The notes under the pieces are model-generated. The model made no database searches, was not told the origin of the DNA, and was given only the letters and a program-made list of their open reading frames with translations. A program made the translations under genes and the position numbers. A DNA stretch of 64,000 nt. It comes from Haloarcula halophila. Its GTDB lineage: Archaea > Halobacteriota > Halobacteria > Halobacteriales > Haloarculaceae. Location: NCBI RefSeq assembly GCF_029278565.1, contig NZ_CP119559.1, forward strand, positions 1,736,001 through 1,800,000, given 5' to 3'. The number at the start of each line of letters is the position of its first letter. Position 1 is the first letter of the stretch. Below, in pieces: positions 50,477 through 59,286 of the stretch.

Positions 50477-51823
50477 CTACTCCGGCAGCGTCTCGGACTC
50501 GGACTCACCGGCATCGAGATCGAGGATGTCCGCACTGTCGGCGGCCACGGCCGGCAGCCTGATCGTGACGACCGTCCAGCCCGCCGTCCGGTCGTAGCTG
50601 AGAGCGCCGCCGGCCGATTCGGCGACCCAGCGTGCGAGCCAGATCCCCAGTCCGCTGCCGTGCTGGAGGGTCGTGATCGTCTCACCGTCGAACACCGCCG
50701 CGCGTTCGATGGCGGGGATGCCCGGGCCGTCGTCGGTGACTTTGAGAAGGACCTCGTCGCCCTCCTCCTCGACGACCAGCCGGACGGCGGTTCCCTCGGG
50801 CGTGTGTTCGACAGCGTTCTCGACGAGGTTGTCGAGCGCGTCGTACAGCCCCGGTCCGCCAGGGACCGCCACCGACGGCCGTATCGACGGGTGGACGGTG
50901 ACCGTCTCCGGGTAGTCCTCTGTCACACTCCGGGCCAGCGAACCCGGATCGATCGGCCGTTCCGTCGTGTTCTCCAGGGCCGACTCGACCTCCTTGGCCT
51001 GCTGGCTGACCGCGTCGAGACGACCCGCAGCGTCCAGAATCCGCTCTGTCATCGTGATCGTGTACGAGTCCGTGGCGGCCGAGTTGAGATGTTGTGCCGC
51101 GCCGATGACCACAGAGAGGTCGTTCCGGAGGTTGTGTCGTAACACACGGTGGAGGACCCGAAGGCGCTGCTGGCGACGACGGTCCTCGGTGACGTCGGTG
51201 TAGATGGCAAAGCCGTACTGCCGACCGTCGTCGGCCTGATAGGGGACACTGTGGTAGTCGAACTCGCGCCACCCGTCGACGGTCTTCCGGGCGACGATGG
51301 CGTGGTTGGCCTTCCCGTCGGCGGTTCGCTGGTCGTAGTCCATCGCCTCCTCGTCTTTCTGTTCGGGGACGATGAACTCGTTGAGCGATTCGCCGACGAT
51401 ATCGGCCGGATCGTACCCGAACGTCTCCGCAAACGGCGTGTTGACCGCGTGGACGAGGGGCTCCCGATCGACGATCTCGAAGGCGACCGCCGGGTCCTGG
51501 ATGAGGTCGAACAGGCGGTCGAACCGGTCGTGGACGCTCGTCGACCGGTGGACCGAGCAGACGACCGCGCCGTCGGCGGCGGTAAGCTCGATCGTCGCCG
51601 GGACCTGCCGGTCGCCGAGATCGAACACGACTTGACAACGCCCGGTCTGTCGGTCGTCGGTCTCTTGGACGGCACGGAGTTCGCGCATGACCGTCTCGGC
51701 GTCGTCGGCCGGGAGCAGCGACGTGAGTTGCCTTCCTTGGAGGGCACCGGGTGCCATCGACAGCAGCGTCGCGAACTCCTCGGTGACGAACGAGAGCCGT
51801 CCGTCCCGGTCGATTCCGAACAT
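50477..51823 (-). CDS. PAS-PAS sensor histidine kinase
   Basis: The product is 448 residues and soluble. A first PAS domain (about 1-110) starts MFGIDRDGRLSFVTEEFATL. A second PAS domain covers about 115-225 (LFDLIQDPAVAFEIVDREPL, then DYHSVPYQADDGRQYGFAIY). HisKA has the phosphoacceptor His in HRVLRHNLRNDLSVV near residue 240, the haloarchaeal HisKA variant. HATPase follows with LDNLVENAVEHTPEG and DDGPGIP. The first codon ATG at 51823 overlaps the stop of the upstream small gene (TGATG). In-frame sequence upstream is a shadow frame. Confidence 0.88.
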   Translation of the reverse strand: MFGIDRDGRLSFVTEEFATLLSMAPGALQGRQLTSLLPADDAETVMRELRAVQETDDRQTGRCQVVFDLGDRQVPATIELTAADGAVVCSVHRSTSVHDRFDRLFDLIQDPAVAFEIVDREPLVHAVNTPFAETFGYDPADIVGESLNEFIVPEQKDEEAMDYDQRTADGKANHAIVARKTVDGWREFDYHSVPYQADDGRQYGFAIYTDVTEDRRRQQRLRVLHRVLRHNLRNDLSVVIGAAQHLNSAATDSYTITMTERILDAAGRLDAVSQQAKEVESALENTTERPIDPGSLARSVTEDYPETVTVHPSIRPSVAVPGGPGLYDALDNLVENAVEHTPEGTAVRLVVEEEGDEVLLKVTDDGPGIPAIERAAVFDGETITTLQHGSGLGIWLARWVAESAGGALSYDRTAGWTVVTIRLPAVAADSADILDLDAGESESETLPE

Positions 51824-52119
51824 CAGCGGGCCGTGACCCGAAGGAGCGGCGCTTCCGATAGTTCGGGTATCGGCCGCCGGACACCGGTCGTCCCCGTCGG
51901 TGACGCGAGGAGTTCGGCGGTCGTGTCGGCGACGGTGTTGCGTCCTGTCTCCCGAGCGTCGAAGACCCCGTCGTCGTTCTCGTAGCGAACTTCCCGGGCG
52001 GTCCGCTCGCCGACGGCGGCCGATGTCGCCTGGACGACGGCGAGTGCTCCCCGGGCGTTCGCGATACGCCGGTCTCCGGTCGTCACCTCCGGAACTGCTG
52101 GTTCGTTGTCTACGGGCAT
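51823..52119 (-). CDS. Small acidic protein coupled to the PAS kinase, unrecognised
   Basis: The product is 98 residues, starting MPVDNEPAVPEVTTGDRRIANARGA (first 15 shown as family-typical acidic). The NARGALAVVQATSAAVGERTA region looks helical. The end of the gene overlaps the kinase start by 1 nt. It has no recognised domain. It could be the N-terminal part of the kinase separated by a frameshift, because the kinase frame starts at the overlap. A TATA-like ATATGT on the minus strand (52138-52144) about 20 nt upstream favours ATG 52119 over the in-frame ATG at 52140. Confidence 0.55.
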   Translation of the reverse strand: MPVDNEPAVPEVTTGDRRIANARGALAVVQATSAAVGERTAREVRYENDDGVFDARETGRNTVADTTAELLASPTGTTGVRRPIPELSEAPLLRVTAR

Positions 52120-52567
52120 GGTCACAGAATGAGGTAACATATAGGCAGGTATTCAGGTAGTTCCACGACGATCGTCCGATAGGTCCGTTGGTACAGTAGA
52201 CTTGTTCGAACGAGTCCTCATAACCTTGGTGTCGGTGACAACACCCGCCACAGCGGCGCGCGCGCAAGCATTTCGGGGTGGTATCGGCCCGACCGGACGA
52301 TTCGACAGTCGACATTCGTCCAGAATGCTCGCAGACGAATGCGTTATTTCTTGACGGAGAACAACCTTATATCGATAATATTGTTCTGCAATTCGGACGA
52401 TCGTCTACTGTATCCCCCAAATACCCACGTTCATAAACCAAACCCTTATGTAGTCGACTCACAAGAGACTTCTCCGTGAACGAAGTGGATAAAGTTGGGC
52501 CAGATGGCGATAGAGTTGGACGTTCAAACTAAACTGCGAACCAAACTGAAACAGGTGAACACAAACA
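52120..52567. promoter_or_regulatory. Divergent regulatory region upstream of amt with a 30-bp palindrome
   Basis: This 448-nt gene-free stretch contains strong structure. 52358-52387 reads AGAACAA-CC-TTAT-ATCG-ATAA-TA-TTGTTCT, an inverted repeat with 11 of 15 base pairs matching (7 outer, 4 inner). Two direct repeats, GATAAAGTTGG at 52488-52498 and GATAGAGTTGG at 52509-52519, are 21 nt apart, two helical turns. AAACT words recur up to the amt ATG (52526-52552). The region is AT-rich relative to flanks. amt-glnK promoters in haloarchaea are nitrogen-regulated, so these are operator candidates. The amt TATA is not certain (TCATAAAC near 52431 is a candidate). Confidence 0.65.
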
Positions 52568-53863
52568 ATGGTACTTGCACCACTCCAGGTAACGGCTGAC
52601 GCACTCAATTACACGTGGATCCTCGTGGTATCGTTCCTGATCTTCTTCATGCACGCCGGCTTCGCCATGCTCGAGGCGGGGCAGGTGCGCTCGAAGAACG
52701 TCGCGAACCAGCTGACGAAGAACCTCCTGACCTGGTCGGTCGGGGTGACAGTGTTCTTCGCGATCGGCTCCGGCATCGCCTCACTGGCCGGTGGCGGCGG
52801 CTTCTCGGCCGCCTTCATGACCACCGGAACGGGCTGGATCGACTGGCTCTACGGCGCAGTGTTCGCGATGACCGCCGCGACCATCGTCTCCGGGGCCGTG
52901 GCCGGTCGCGCGAAACTCCGTGCGTACATGACCTACACCTTCCTGCTGGCCGCAGTCATCTACCCGGTCGTCATCGCGATGACCTGGAGTTCGACTGGCC
53001 CGGGACTGGTCGAAGTCATCACCGGCACCGCCTTCACTGACTTCGCGGGCGGGATGATCGTCCACGGGATGGGCGGCATCGCCGGCCTGACCGCGGCGGC
53101 CATCCTCGGCCCCCGGATGGGACGGTTCAACGAGGACGGCTCCGCGAACGTCATCCCCGGTCACTCGATGACCTTCGCCGTGCTCGGGACGTTGATCCTG
53201 GCCTTCGGCTGGTACGGCTTCAACGTCGGTACCTCGGCGATCATCGGTGACGCGTTCCTGGGCGAACAGCTCGGTCGCGTCGCGATGACGACAACCATCT
53301 CGATGGCGATGGGTGCCATCGGCGCCGCGGGCGTCGCGTGGTTCAAGACGGGCAAAGTCGACACGCTGTACGTCGCAAACGGCCTGCTGGCCGGCCTCGT
53401 CGGTATCACGGCGATCCCCCACACCACGGCGTGGTGGGGCGCGTTCGTCGTCGGTATCCTCTCGGGCGCTCAGCTCCCGATCGTCTTCAACTTCGTCGAA
53501 CGGACGCTCAACATCGACGACGTGTGTGCGGTCTTCCCAGTCCACGGCAGTGCGGGCGTGCTCGGGACGCTGCTGTACCCGTTCGTGGCCGCCGGTAGTG
53601 TCGCGATCGTCCCCGCGTTCATCGCACAGTTCGTCGGTGTCGTCATCATCGGTGGCTGGACGCTGACCGCGACGGCCGTGATCTGGTTCGTCCTGAAGTC
53701 GGTCGGGCAGGCACGCGTCACGCCCGAACACGAACAGGAAGGGCTGGACGTCAGCGAACACGGCGTCGAGACCTACCCCGAGTTCGGTAGTGACGGTGTC
53801 GTCGCGGACGGTGGCAACGTGAGTGAAATGATCCGCAGCGACGGAGGTTCCAAGGATGAGTGA
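52568..53863 (+). CDS. amt: Ammonium transporter (Amt)
   Basis: The product is 431 residues, with 11 helices expected. The N-terminal [24 protein letters not shown] and [15 protein letters not shown] are Amt signatures. [22 protein letters not shown] contains the twin-His channel first His region. [15 protein letters not shown] contains the second His. The trimeric channel conducts ammonium or ammonia. The cytoplasmic C-tail (about 45 residues) is the GlnK docking site. The 3' end overlaps glnK by 8 nt. Confidence 0.97.
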   Translation: MVLAPLQVTADALNYTWILVVSFLIFFMHAGFAMLEAGQVRSKNVANQLTKNLLTWSVGVTVFFAIGSGIASLAGGGGFSAAFMTTGTGWIDWLYGAVFAMTAATIVSGAVAGRAKLRAYMTYTFLLAAVIYPVVIAMTWSSTGPGLVEVITGTAFTDFAGGMIVHGMGGIAGLTAAAILGPRMGRFNEDGSANVIPGHSMTFAVLGTLILAFGWYGFNVGTSAIIGDAFLGEQLGRVAMTTTISMAMGAIGAAGVAWFKTGKVDTLYVANGLLAGLVGITAIPHTTAWWGAFVVGILSGAQLPIVFNFVERTLNIDDVCAVFPVHGSAGVLGTLLYPFVAAGSVAIVPAFIAQFVGVVIIGGWTLTATAVIWFVLKSVGQARVTPEHEQEGLDVSEHGVETYPEFGSDGVVADGGNVSEMIRSDGGSKDE

Positions 53864-54218
53864 AACTGACGAACGCGAAATCAAGATGATCGTCGCAATG
53901 GTTCGACCGGACAAACTCGGTGACGTCAAGAAAGCCCTCGCGGAGGTCGGCGCACCGTCGCTGACAGTCACCAACGTCTCCGGGCGGGGCTCACAGCCCG
54001 CCAAGAAAGGGCAGTGGCGCGGTGAGGAGTACGTCGTCGACCTCCACCAGAAGGTCAAGATCGAGTGTGTCGTCGCCGATACCCCGGCCGGGGATGTCGT
54101 CGAGGCGATCAAGGAGGGTGCCCACACTGGCGAGAAAGGCGACGGGAAGGTATTCGTCCTGCCCGTCGAGGAGGCCCACCAGGTCCGGACAGGCGAAAGC
54201 GGGCCGGACGCGGTGTAA
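53856..54218 (+). CDS. glnK: Nitrogen regulatory protein P-II (GlnK)
   Basis: The product is 120 residues. [20 protein letters not shown] is the N-terminal P-II block. The T-loop [19 protein letters not shown] carries the Tyr (GEEYVVD) that is uridylylated in bacteria. [19 protein letters not shown] is the C-terminal signature. It binds ATP, ADP and 2-oxoglutarate and closes the Amt channel when nitrogen is ample. The ATG at 53856 overlaps amt by 8 nt. Confidence 0.97.
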   Translation: MSETDEREIKMIVAMVRPDKLGDVKKALAEVGAPSLTVTNVSGRGSQPAKKGQWRGEEYVVDLHQKVKIECVVADTPAGDVVEAIKEGAHTGEKGDGKVFVLPVEEAHQVRTGESGPDAV

Positions 54219-54228
54219 AGCGCCGGGG

Positions 54229-54687
54229 ATGGTCGACGAGATCGACAGGGCGGTCGTGAACGCGCTGTTGGAGGACGGCAGAGCCAGCGCACGCGATGTC
54301 GCCACCGAGACCGGCGTCGCGGCGACGACCGTCTCACGACGGATGGACGAACTGGAGTCGGCCGGTGTCATCGAGAAGTACACGGCCCGCGTCGACTACG
54401 GTGCCCTCGGCTACGACGTGACGGCGGTGTTCCAGCTCTCAGTCGACGGTGACGGACTCGTCGAGGTCACCGAGTCGATGGGCGATCAGCACAACCTGCT
54501 GGCCGTCTACGAGGTCACGGGCAGCCACGACATCGTCGCGGTCGGGAAGTTCCAGGACACCGACGAGATGAACGCCTACATCAAACGGCTGGTGACAGAC
54601 GAACACGTCCGATCGGTCTCGACGTCGATCGTCCTGAACGCGGTCCGCGAGCACGAACAGTTCCCGGTCGACGAGGACGACCAGTAA
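54229..54687 (+). CDS. Lrp/AsnC family transcriptional regulator
   Basis: The product is 152 residues. The N-terminal HTH is VNALLEDGRASARDVATETG, then AATTVSRRMDELESAGVIEKY. A RAM/ACT-like effector domain follows (AVFQLSVDGDGLVEV). It starts 10 nt after glnK and is co-directional, so it is in the amt-glnK unit or directly behind it. Lrp relatives respond to amino acids or glutamine. This one may regulate nitrogen genes. Confidence 0.93.
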   Translation: MVDEIDRAVVNALLEDGRASARDVATETGVAATTVSRRMDELESAGVIEKYTARVDYGALGYDVTAVFQLSVDGDGLVEVTESMGDQHNLLAVYEVTGSHDIVAVGKFQDTDEMNAYIKRLVTDEHVRSVSTSIVLNAVREHEQFPVDEDDQ

Positions 54688-54746
54688 CGTCCCGTTTTTT
54701 TCCTCGGTGTCGGTTCCCAGGAAAGTATTACCAACAGGTGTAGTCC

Positions 54747-54753
54747 TATATAA
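54747..54753 (+). promoter_or_regulatory. TATA box of the binding-protein gene
   Basis: TATATAA at 54747-54753 is 24-30 nt upstream of the ATG at 54777, the standard leaderless promoter arrangement. So the lipoprotein gene is likely transcribed separately from the Lrp gene. Confidence 0.55.
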
Positions 54754-54776
54754 CCCGAACCGAATTGTCTCCCACG

Positions 54777-56147
54777 ATGGATAGTGAACAATCATCTAGG
54801 CGTGCGGTCCTTCGGGCCGTCGCAGCCGGGACCGCAACAGTTGGCGGGGCCGGCTGTATGGGTGGCGGCGGCGAGAGCGGGTCGACGGCGACACCGAGCC
54901 GCTACGCCAACCAGCCCGTCGGCGAAGACAGTGTCACGTTCGGCTTTCCGGTCGCCCTGTCGGGACCGTTCGGCTCGGACGGAGAGCGCCAGGAACGGGG
55001 GTTCAGACTCGCGGTCAAACATCTCAACGAGGGTGGCGGCTGGGTCGACAGCGAGAGGTTCGCTGCCCTGAGTGGGGACGGCGTGCTCGGGCGGACCGTC
55101 GAGATGGTAACCGGTAATACGGAGTCCTCGCCCGATACCGCCGTCAGTGTCGCCCGGGATCTCGTCGGCTCGGAGGGCGCGGTGATGATCGCCGGGGGGT
55201 CCTCGGCCAACACCGCAGTGAAGCTCCTCGATCTCTGTCATCCCCGTGGCGTCGTCCACATGATCGGGTTCGCACCGGGGACAAACGTCACCGGAGCCGA
55301 CTGTTCACGGTACGGGTTCCAGGAGATGTTCAACCCGAAGATGGCGGCACAAGCACTCATGCCGGTGTTGCTCGACCGGTTCGGTGAGCGTGCGAGCGTC
55401 TACGGGCTGCACGCGAACTCGGATTTCGGCTTCACGCAGGCGAACGAACTGCGGCGGGCGATGCTCGACAACAACTGGGATTACCAAGGGGATACGCAGA
55501 CGACCGTCGGAACCTCCGACTACGGCCCGCAGCTCGAAGAGGCAAAAGCCGCGAACCCGGACGTGTTGGCCCTCTCCTACCGTGGGATCGACGGCGCGAA
55601 CGCGATCCGACAGGCGAGCGAGGTGTTCGACGACATCGAGATCGTCGCGCCGCTGTTGAGTCCGACGACCGCGGAGCTGGCTGGCGAGGCCATCGAGGGC
55701 GTCCTCGGGACGATCTCGTGGGACCCAAGCATCGACACGCCGCTGTCGAAGACGTTCCGTGACTCGTTCCAACAGGAGTTCGGATCGCCGGAGGACCGGC
55801 CCAACTGGCGGCTCGGGTCCGATCAGGCCCACCTCGCTTACGGGCAGACGCTCCAGTACGCGGCAGCGGTCGAACGCGCCGGCACGTTCGAACCCCCGTC
55901 GGTCATCAGGGAACTCGAAGGCCACCAGTACGCGATGGGGATCGGCCAGGAGACGATGCGAGCCTGTGACCACCAGGCGATCCGCCCGGTCCCGGTCGTC
56001 GAAGGGCTCCCGGCCGCCGAGCAGGCCGAGAGTCGGTACTACGACTCCGTGACGATCGCTCGGAACGTCGGCTACGCCTGTAACGAGGACCCGGCCGACG
56101 ACTGTCGGGAGCTGGGGCCGTACGAGCCGACGACAGAGGTGGAGTGA
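54777..56147 (+). CDS. ABC-type substrate-binding lipoprotein (branched-chain amino acid/urea/amide type)
   Basis: The product is 456 residues. A Tat-type signal (SSRRAVLRAVAAGTATVGG) ends in a lipobox Cys (GGAGC) at about residue 27. The type I periplasmic-binding fold follows: VTFGFPVALSGPFGSDGERQ, VGSEGAVMIAGGSSANTAVKL and YGLHANSDFGFTQANELRRA. Substrate classes for this family include branched-chain amino acids, urea and short amides. No ABC permease or ATPase gene is adjacent, so it may be an orphan or use distant components, or act as a receptor. The neighbouring amt-glnK suggests a nitrogen compound. Confidence 0.88.
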   Translation: MDSEQSSRRAVLRAVAAGTATVGGAGCMGGGGESGSTATPSRYANQPVGEDSVTFGFPVALSGPFGSDGERQERGFRLAVKHLNEGGGWVDSERFAALSGDGVLGRTVEMVTGNTESSPDTAVSVARDLVGSEGAVMIAGGSSANTAVKLLDLCHPRGVVHMIGFAPGTNVTGADCSRYGFQEMFNPKMAAQALMPVLLDRFGERASVYGLHANSDFGFTQANELRRAMLDNNWDYQGDTQTTVGTSDYGPQLEEAKAANPDVLALSYRGIDGANAIRQASEVFDDIEIVAPLLSPTTAELAGEAIEGVLGTISWDPSIDTPLSKTFRDSFQQEFGSPEDRPNWRLGSDQAHLAYGQTLQYAAAVERAGTFEPPSVIRELEGHQYAMGIGQETMRACDHQAIRPVPVVEGLPAAEQAESRYYDSVTIARNVGYACNEDPADDCRELGPYEPTTEVE

Positions 56148-56188
56148 CGGCGGGGAAGACGTATACACGATCGACCAAATACGTAGCT

Positions 56189-56830
56189 ATGAGTCTGGAA
56201 GTCGATGTCAGAAAGCTCGACCTGTTCAACCAGATGGCCAAGGAGGGATCGAGCACCGTCGCCGATCACCTCGGGCAACTGACTGGGCTCGACGCCGGAG
56301 TCCGGACCTCACAGATCAACTTCCTCGACATCGAGGACGTCAAGACACACATCGGGACCGACCGTCGCGTCGGGATCTACGTCACGCTGGAAGAGGCCCC
56401 ACACGGCTACGTGTTGTTCATGCTCGAACCGGCAGACAGCAAGCGTCTGGCCGGCGCGATGATGGGCGGGATGGGCGACCCGAGCGAGGGAGAGGGGTTC
56501 AGCGAGATGGAACGGTCGGCGATGCAGGAGATCGGCAACATCATGACCTCGGGTTTCATCGACGGGTGGGCGAACGTCCTCCGGACGACCATCGACATGG
56601 GGACGCCGAACTTCGTTTACGGGCCGGCAAACGGCATCGTCGACGAGATGGGCGGGTGGCCCGACTCGGAACTCGTCTTCGTTATCAACTCCCGGATCAC
56701 CGTCGACGACGGCGATCTCGGGATGACCGTCTACACCTTCCCGGAACTGGCGGCGCTGGTCGATCTCATCCAGAACATCGACCTCGAAACGGACGTCGCC
56801 GAGGACACCGACGCGGACGACGTGCTCTGA
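56189..56830 (+). CDS. CheC-like chemotaxis phosphatase
   Basis: The product is 213 residues. CheC family proteins dephosphorylate CheY-P. The signature ERSAMQEIGNIMTSGFIDGWANV near residue 115 (E-x3-N type) is present once. At the N-terminus (LFNQMAKEGSSTVADHLGQLTG) the corresponding first motif is degenerate. EAPHGYVLFMLEPADSKRLAG and MGTPNFVYGPANGIVDEM are CheC blocks. The ATG at 56189 lies about 25 nt after a TATAC element (56161-56166), suggesting leaderless transcription. No other che gene is in the window, so it is an isolated copy. Confidence 0.87.
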   Translation: MSLEVDVRKLDLFNQMAKEGSSTVADHLGQLTGLDAGVRTSQINFLDIEDVKTHIGTDRRVGIYVTLEEAPHGYVLFMLEPADSKRLAGAMMGGMGDPSEGEGFSEMERSAMQEIGNIMTSGFIDGWANVLRTTIDMGTPNFVYGPANGIVDEMGGWPDSELVFVINSRITVDDGDLGMTVYTFPELAALVDLIQNIDLETDVAEDTDADDVL

Positions 56831-56835
56831 ACCGC

Positions 56836-57420
56836 TCAGGTCGACCGCGAACACAGCAACCGCAGGGTCGCCCGTGTGTCGATCTCCGCGACGGTCTCCG
56901 GCGGGGCGGGCTCTGAAACCACGGCCGGCGAGAGCCGATCGAGGAAGTCCGTGGCGGCCCGCGACCCCGTGCCGAGCGTCGTCTCACACGCCTCGATAGC
57001 CGCGTCGGTGTCGTAGACGGCCATCAGCGGCCGGCACCGCCCGGCGATCCGCGGGACGGCTCCGTCACCGCGACACTGCTCGAACAGCGTTTCGACGAGC
57101 GAGGGGTCGACGAACGGCGTGTCACAGGCGGCGACGACCGTCCACGCGCCGCGGGCGACCCGACAGCCGGTCCGGATGCCGGCGACCGGACCGCCGTCGG
57201 GAACCGGATCGATCGCGTAGCGCAGGTCGTGGTCGCCCACAGCCTCGTCGATGGCTGCCCGTTGCTCGTCGCGGCAGTTGACGACGACCTCGTCGACTCC
57301 CTCCGAGACGCTGTCGACGACCTGCCGGATCAGCGGGTCGCCGTCGAGTTCGGCGACCGCCTCGTCTTGCTGGCCGAAGCGGGTGGAGTGCCCCCCGGCC
57401 AGGACGACCGCGGACCGCAT
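56836..57420 (-). CDS. mobA: Molybdenum cofactor guanylyltransferase (MobA)
   Basis: The product is 194 residues. AVVLAGGHSTRFGQ is the nucleotidyltransferase GTP-binding start. DGDPLIRQVVDSV and AACDTPFVDPSLVETL (metal-binding Asp) complete the pattern. It attaches GMP to molybdopterin to give the MGD cofactor used by nitrate reductases. The ATG overlaps the narK stop by 1 nt (TGATG) on the same strand, so it is in the narK operon. It converges with the CheC-like gene, 5 nt apart. Confidence 0.93.
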   Translation of the reverse strand: MRSAVVLAGGHSTRFGQQDEAVAELDGDPLIRQVVDSVSEGVDEVVVNCRDEQRAAIDEAVGDHDLRYAIDPVPDGGPVAGIRTGCRVARGAWTVVAACDTPFVDPSLVETLFEQCRGDGAVPRIAGRCRPLMAVYDTDAAIEACETTLGTGSRAATDFLDRLSPAVVSEPAPPETVAEIDTRATLRLLCSRST

Positions 57421-58742
57421 CAGTCGTCCCCGGAGACGGCCGCGTCCGTTCCGCCCGCGCTCCCGACGAACCCGGCGGTGTTGGCGACCTTCGCGACCTC
57501 GGGGCGGAACACCCACGCCGACAGCAACACGATGGGGATCATCGAGGCCGCGACGACGGAGTAGCCCAGGTGGAGGTTCGCCAGCCACGGCGCGGAGTAG
57601 ATCAGCGGGTAGACGATGCCGCCGACGGTACCGACGCCGCCGACGACGCCCGCGACCGCCCCGGAGCTGTTGGGGAACATCGAGGGGACCATCGCGAAGA
57701 TCGACCCCTCGGCGAACGCACAGGCCGTGCCGACGAGGAAGCCGACGGCCACGGCACCCATCAGAACCCCCGAGAGGCCGGCCAGCGTCATCCCGAACAT
57801 GGTCAGGACGACGAAACACAGCGTGACGAACGTCCACTGCTCGCGGTAGCGCCCGGTGAAGAAGGGGAGGATGTTCCGTTCCGTGCGGGCGAGCACGTCG
57901 CTGACGTAGCCACCGATGGGCCGCAGGAGCCCCGCGGCCACGGAGAACGTCGCCGCGAACGTACTCGCGATGACGAGGTTGTCCTGGTTGAACGCCTCAC
58001 GGTAGTAGGTCGCGAGCCAGCCGTTCATCGACAGTTCGAGGCCGAAGGTCATCACGTACGCCAGCGCGAGGACGACCGTCCCGTAGCGGGTGGCGGTGTG
58101 GAGCCAGTCTTTGAAGCTCGCGTTGTCCTTGGTCGCCTGGCGCTTCTCCTCGCTCTTTGCGGCCTCACCCAGCGTGTAGTAGGCGACCGCCAGTCCGACG
58201 GAGACGACACCGGTGTAGAAGAAGGCCGCTCGCCAGTTCGTCGAGAACAGCGGTCCGCTCCACCCGCTGCCGAACACCCGCGGGAGGATGAGCGCGCCGC
58301 CCGCGGCACCGGCGTTGCCCACGCCGGCGTAGATGCCCTCTGCCAGCCCGAGGTTCTCCTCCTCGAACCACTCGGCGACGTGCTGGATGCCGATGACGAA
58401 CGTGATCCCGGCCGTCGCGACGATGATCCGGGTCACGAAAAACAGCGAGTAGTCCCGCATGAACGCACTCGCCATCGAGAACAGCCCGACGTAGGCCAGC
58501 ACGATGGCGAAGATGGCCGGCGCGCCGAACTTATCGGAGAGCCACCCGGTCAGCATCCGGCCGAACGGTGCCATCCAGATGGCCGAACTGGCGAGAATCC
58601 CGATCTCGGCCGTCGACAGGCCGAACTCCTCGGCCATCGGTCCCGTAAACGGCGCGAACGAGAACCAGATCAGGAACGAGAAGTTGAACCCGATCGTCGC
58701 CAGCAGCAGGGTCCGGTACTTCGTCATCTTGATCAGACCCAT
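57420..58742 (-). CDS. narK: Nitrate/nitrite transporter NarK (MFS)
   Basis: The product is 440 residues, with 12 predicted helices. [21 protein letters not shown] and [18 protein letters not shown] are NarK marks, as is the nitrate signature region [32 protein letters not shown] (first 20 covered by the family). It imports nitrate and may export nitrite. The ATG at 58742 is divergent from nasA. It is followed by mobA with overlapping codons, linking uptake to cofactor supply. Confidence 0.95.
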   Translation of the reverse strand: MGLIKMTKYRTLLLATIGFNFSFLIWFSFAPFTGPMAEEFGLSTAEIGILASSAIWMAPFGRMLTGWLSDKFGAPAIFAIVLAYVGLFSMASAFMRDYSLFFVTRIIVATAGITFVIGIQHVAEWFEEENLGLAEGIYAGVGNAGAAGGALILPRVFGSGWSGPLFSTNWRAAFFYTGVVSVGLAVAYYTLGEAAKSEEKRQATKDNASFKDWLHTATRYGTVVLALAYVMTFGLELSMNGWLATYYREAFNQDNLVIASTFAATFSVAAGLLRPIGGYVSDVLARTERNILPFFTGRYREQWTFVTLCFVVLTMFGMTLAGLSGVLMGAVAVGFLVGTACAFAEGSIFAMVPSMFPNSSGAVAGVVGGVGTVGGIVYPLIYSAPWLANLHLGYSVVAASMIPIVLLSAWVFRPEVAKVANTAGFVGSAGGTDAAVSGDD

Positions 58743-59286
58743 GCTACCACCTCCGCGGGCGTGGACGGCCGTGGGCGAACGATAGTTCTCGATTGTATTT
58801 CACGAACTTTATCCCAATTTTCCACTACGTTCGAGCACATTGTAGCTGTATTACCCAATGAAGCAATATCCTATAACGGTATCCGTTTACAAAACTGCAA
58901 TTAGCTCGGAGTTGGCGGACGAGCGGCAAATGTGGGTGTCGCTACACCGGTTTTGCCGGCCGGATTTCCCAACGTCAAATAGTCGATGGGGTATCTGTGG
59001 AATCGTCAATCGGGAGTTCCCCCCGCTGTTCGGCGACGAGGAGGCATCGATCGGTAGCGGGTGGAAAAATTGTGTATGTTTGTTTCCTGTATCGTGATAT
59101 TTTCACCAATCAGAAGGCCTATTTGGTAGTTTAGATAACAATACCCTAAGTATAAACCGTGGAAATGGCCGAACATCATATCACTCCACTCCGGTGTCGA
59201 ACAGTCGAACACCGGACGTGGACGCGGTTCAGTACCCGCACGCGAGCGGCGTCGATGGACAACGGGTGTCCGGAGGTGACCCGAGG
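58743..59286. promoter_or_regulatory. Divergent promoter region between narK and nasA
   Basis: This 544-nt gene-free region is the most AT-rich of the nitrogen cluster. GGTGT (58937-58941 region) and ACACC flank CGCT as a small hairpin. A TATA element GTATAAAC near 59150-59156 precedes a probable nasA transcript start. A small AT-rich ORF (58858-59097) is not considered coding. No repeat in common with the nirA upstream region was found by eye beyond short words. Confidence 0.6.
59272..59279 (+). promoter_or_regulatory. Strong Shine-Dalgarno for nasA
   Basis: GGAGGTGA at 59272-59279 is a perfect complement of the archaeal 16S rRNA 3' end, 7 nt before the ATG at 59287. It decides the nasA start in favour of 59287 over the GTG at 59194. 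In a genome with mostly leaderless messages this is a distinctive translation signal. Confidence 0.75.

Noticed and set aside
50477-52315. Longer version of the PAS kinase with about 160 extra N-terminal residues
   Set aside because: The extension is Arg/Ser-rich and Cys-rich, typical of a shadow frame, while the overlapping ORF 51823-52119 has natural acidic composition.
58858-59097. Plus-strand ORF in the narK-nasA spacer (79 codons)
   Set aside because: Composition is AT-rich and Cys/Trp/Phe-rich, unlike the acidic neighbours, and it lies in a promoter region with no ribosome site. I treat it as chance.
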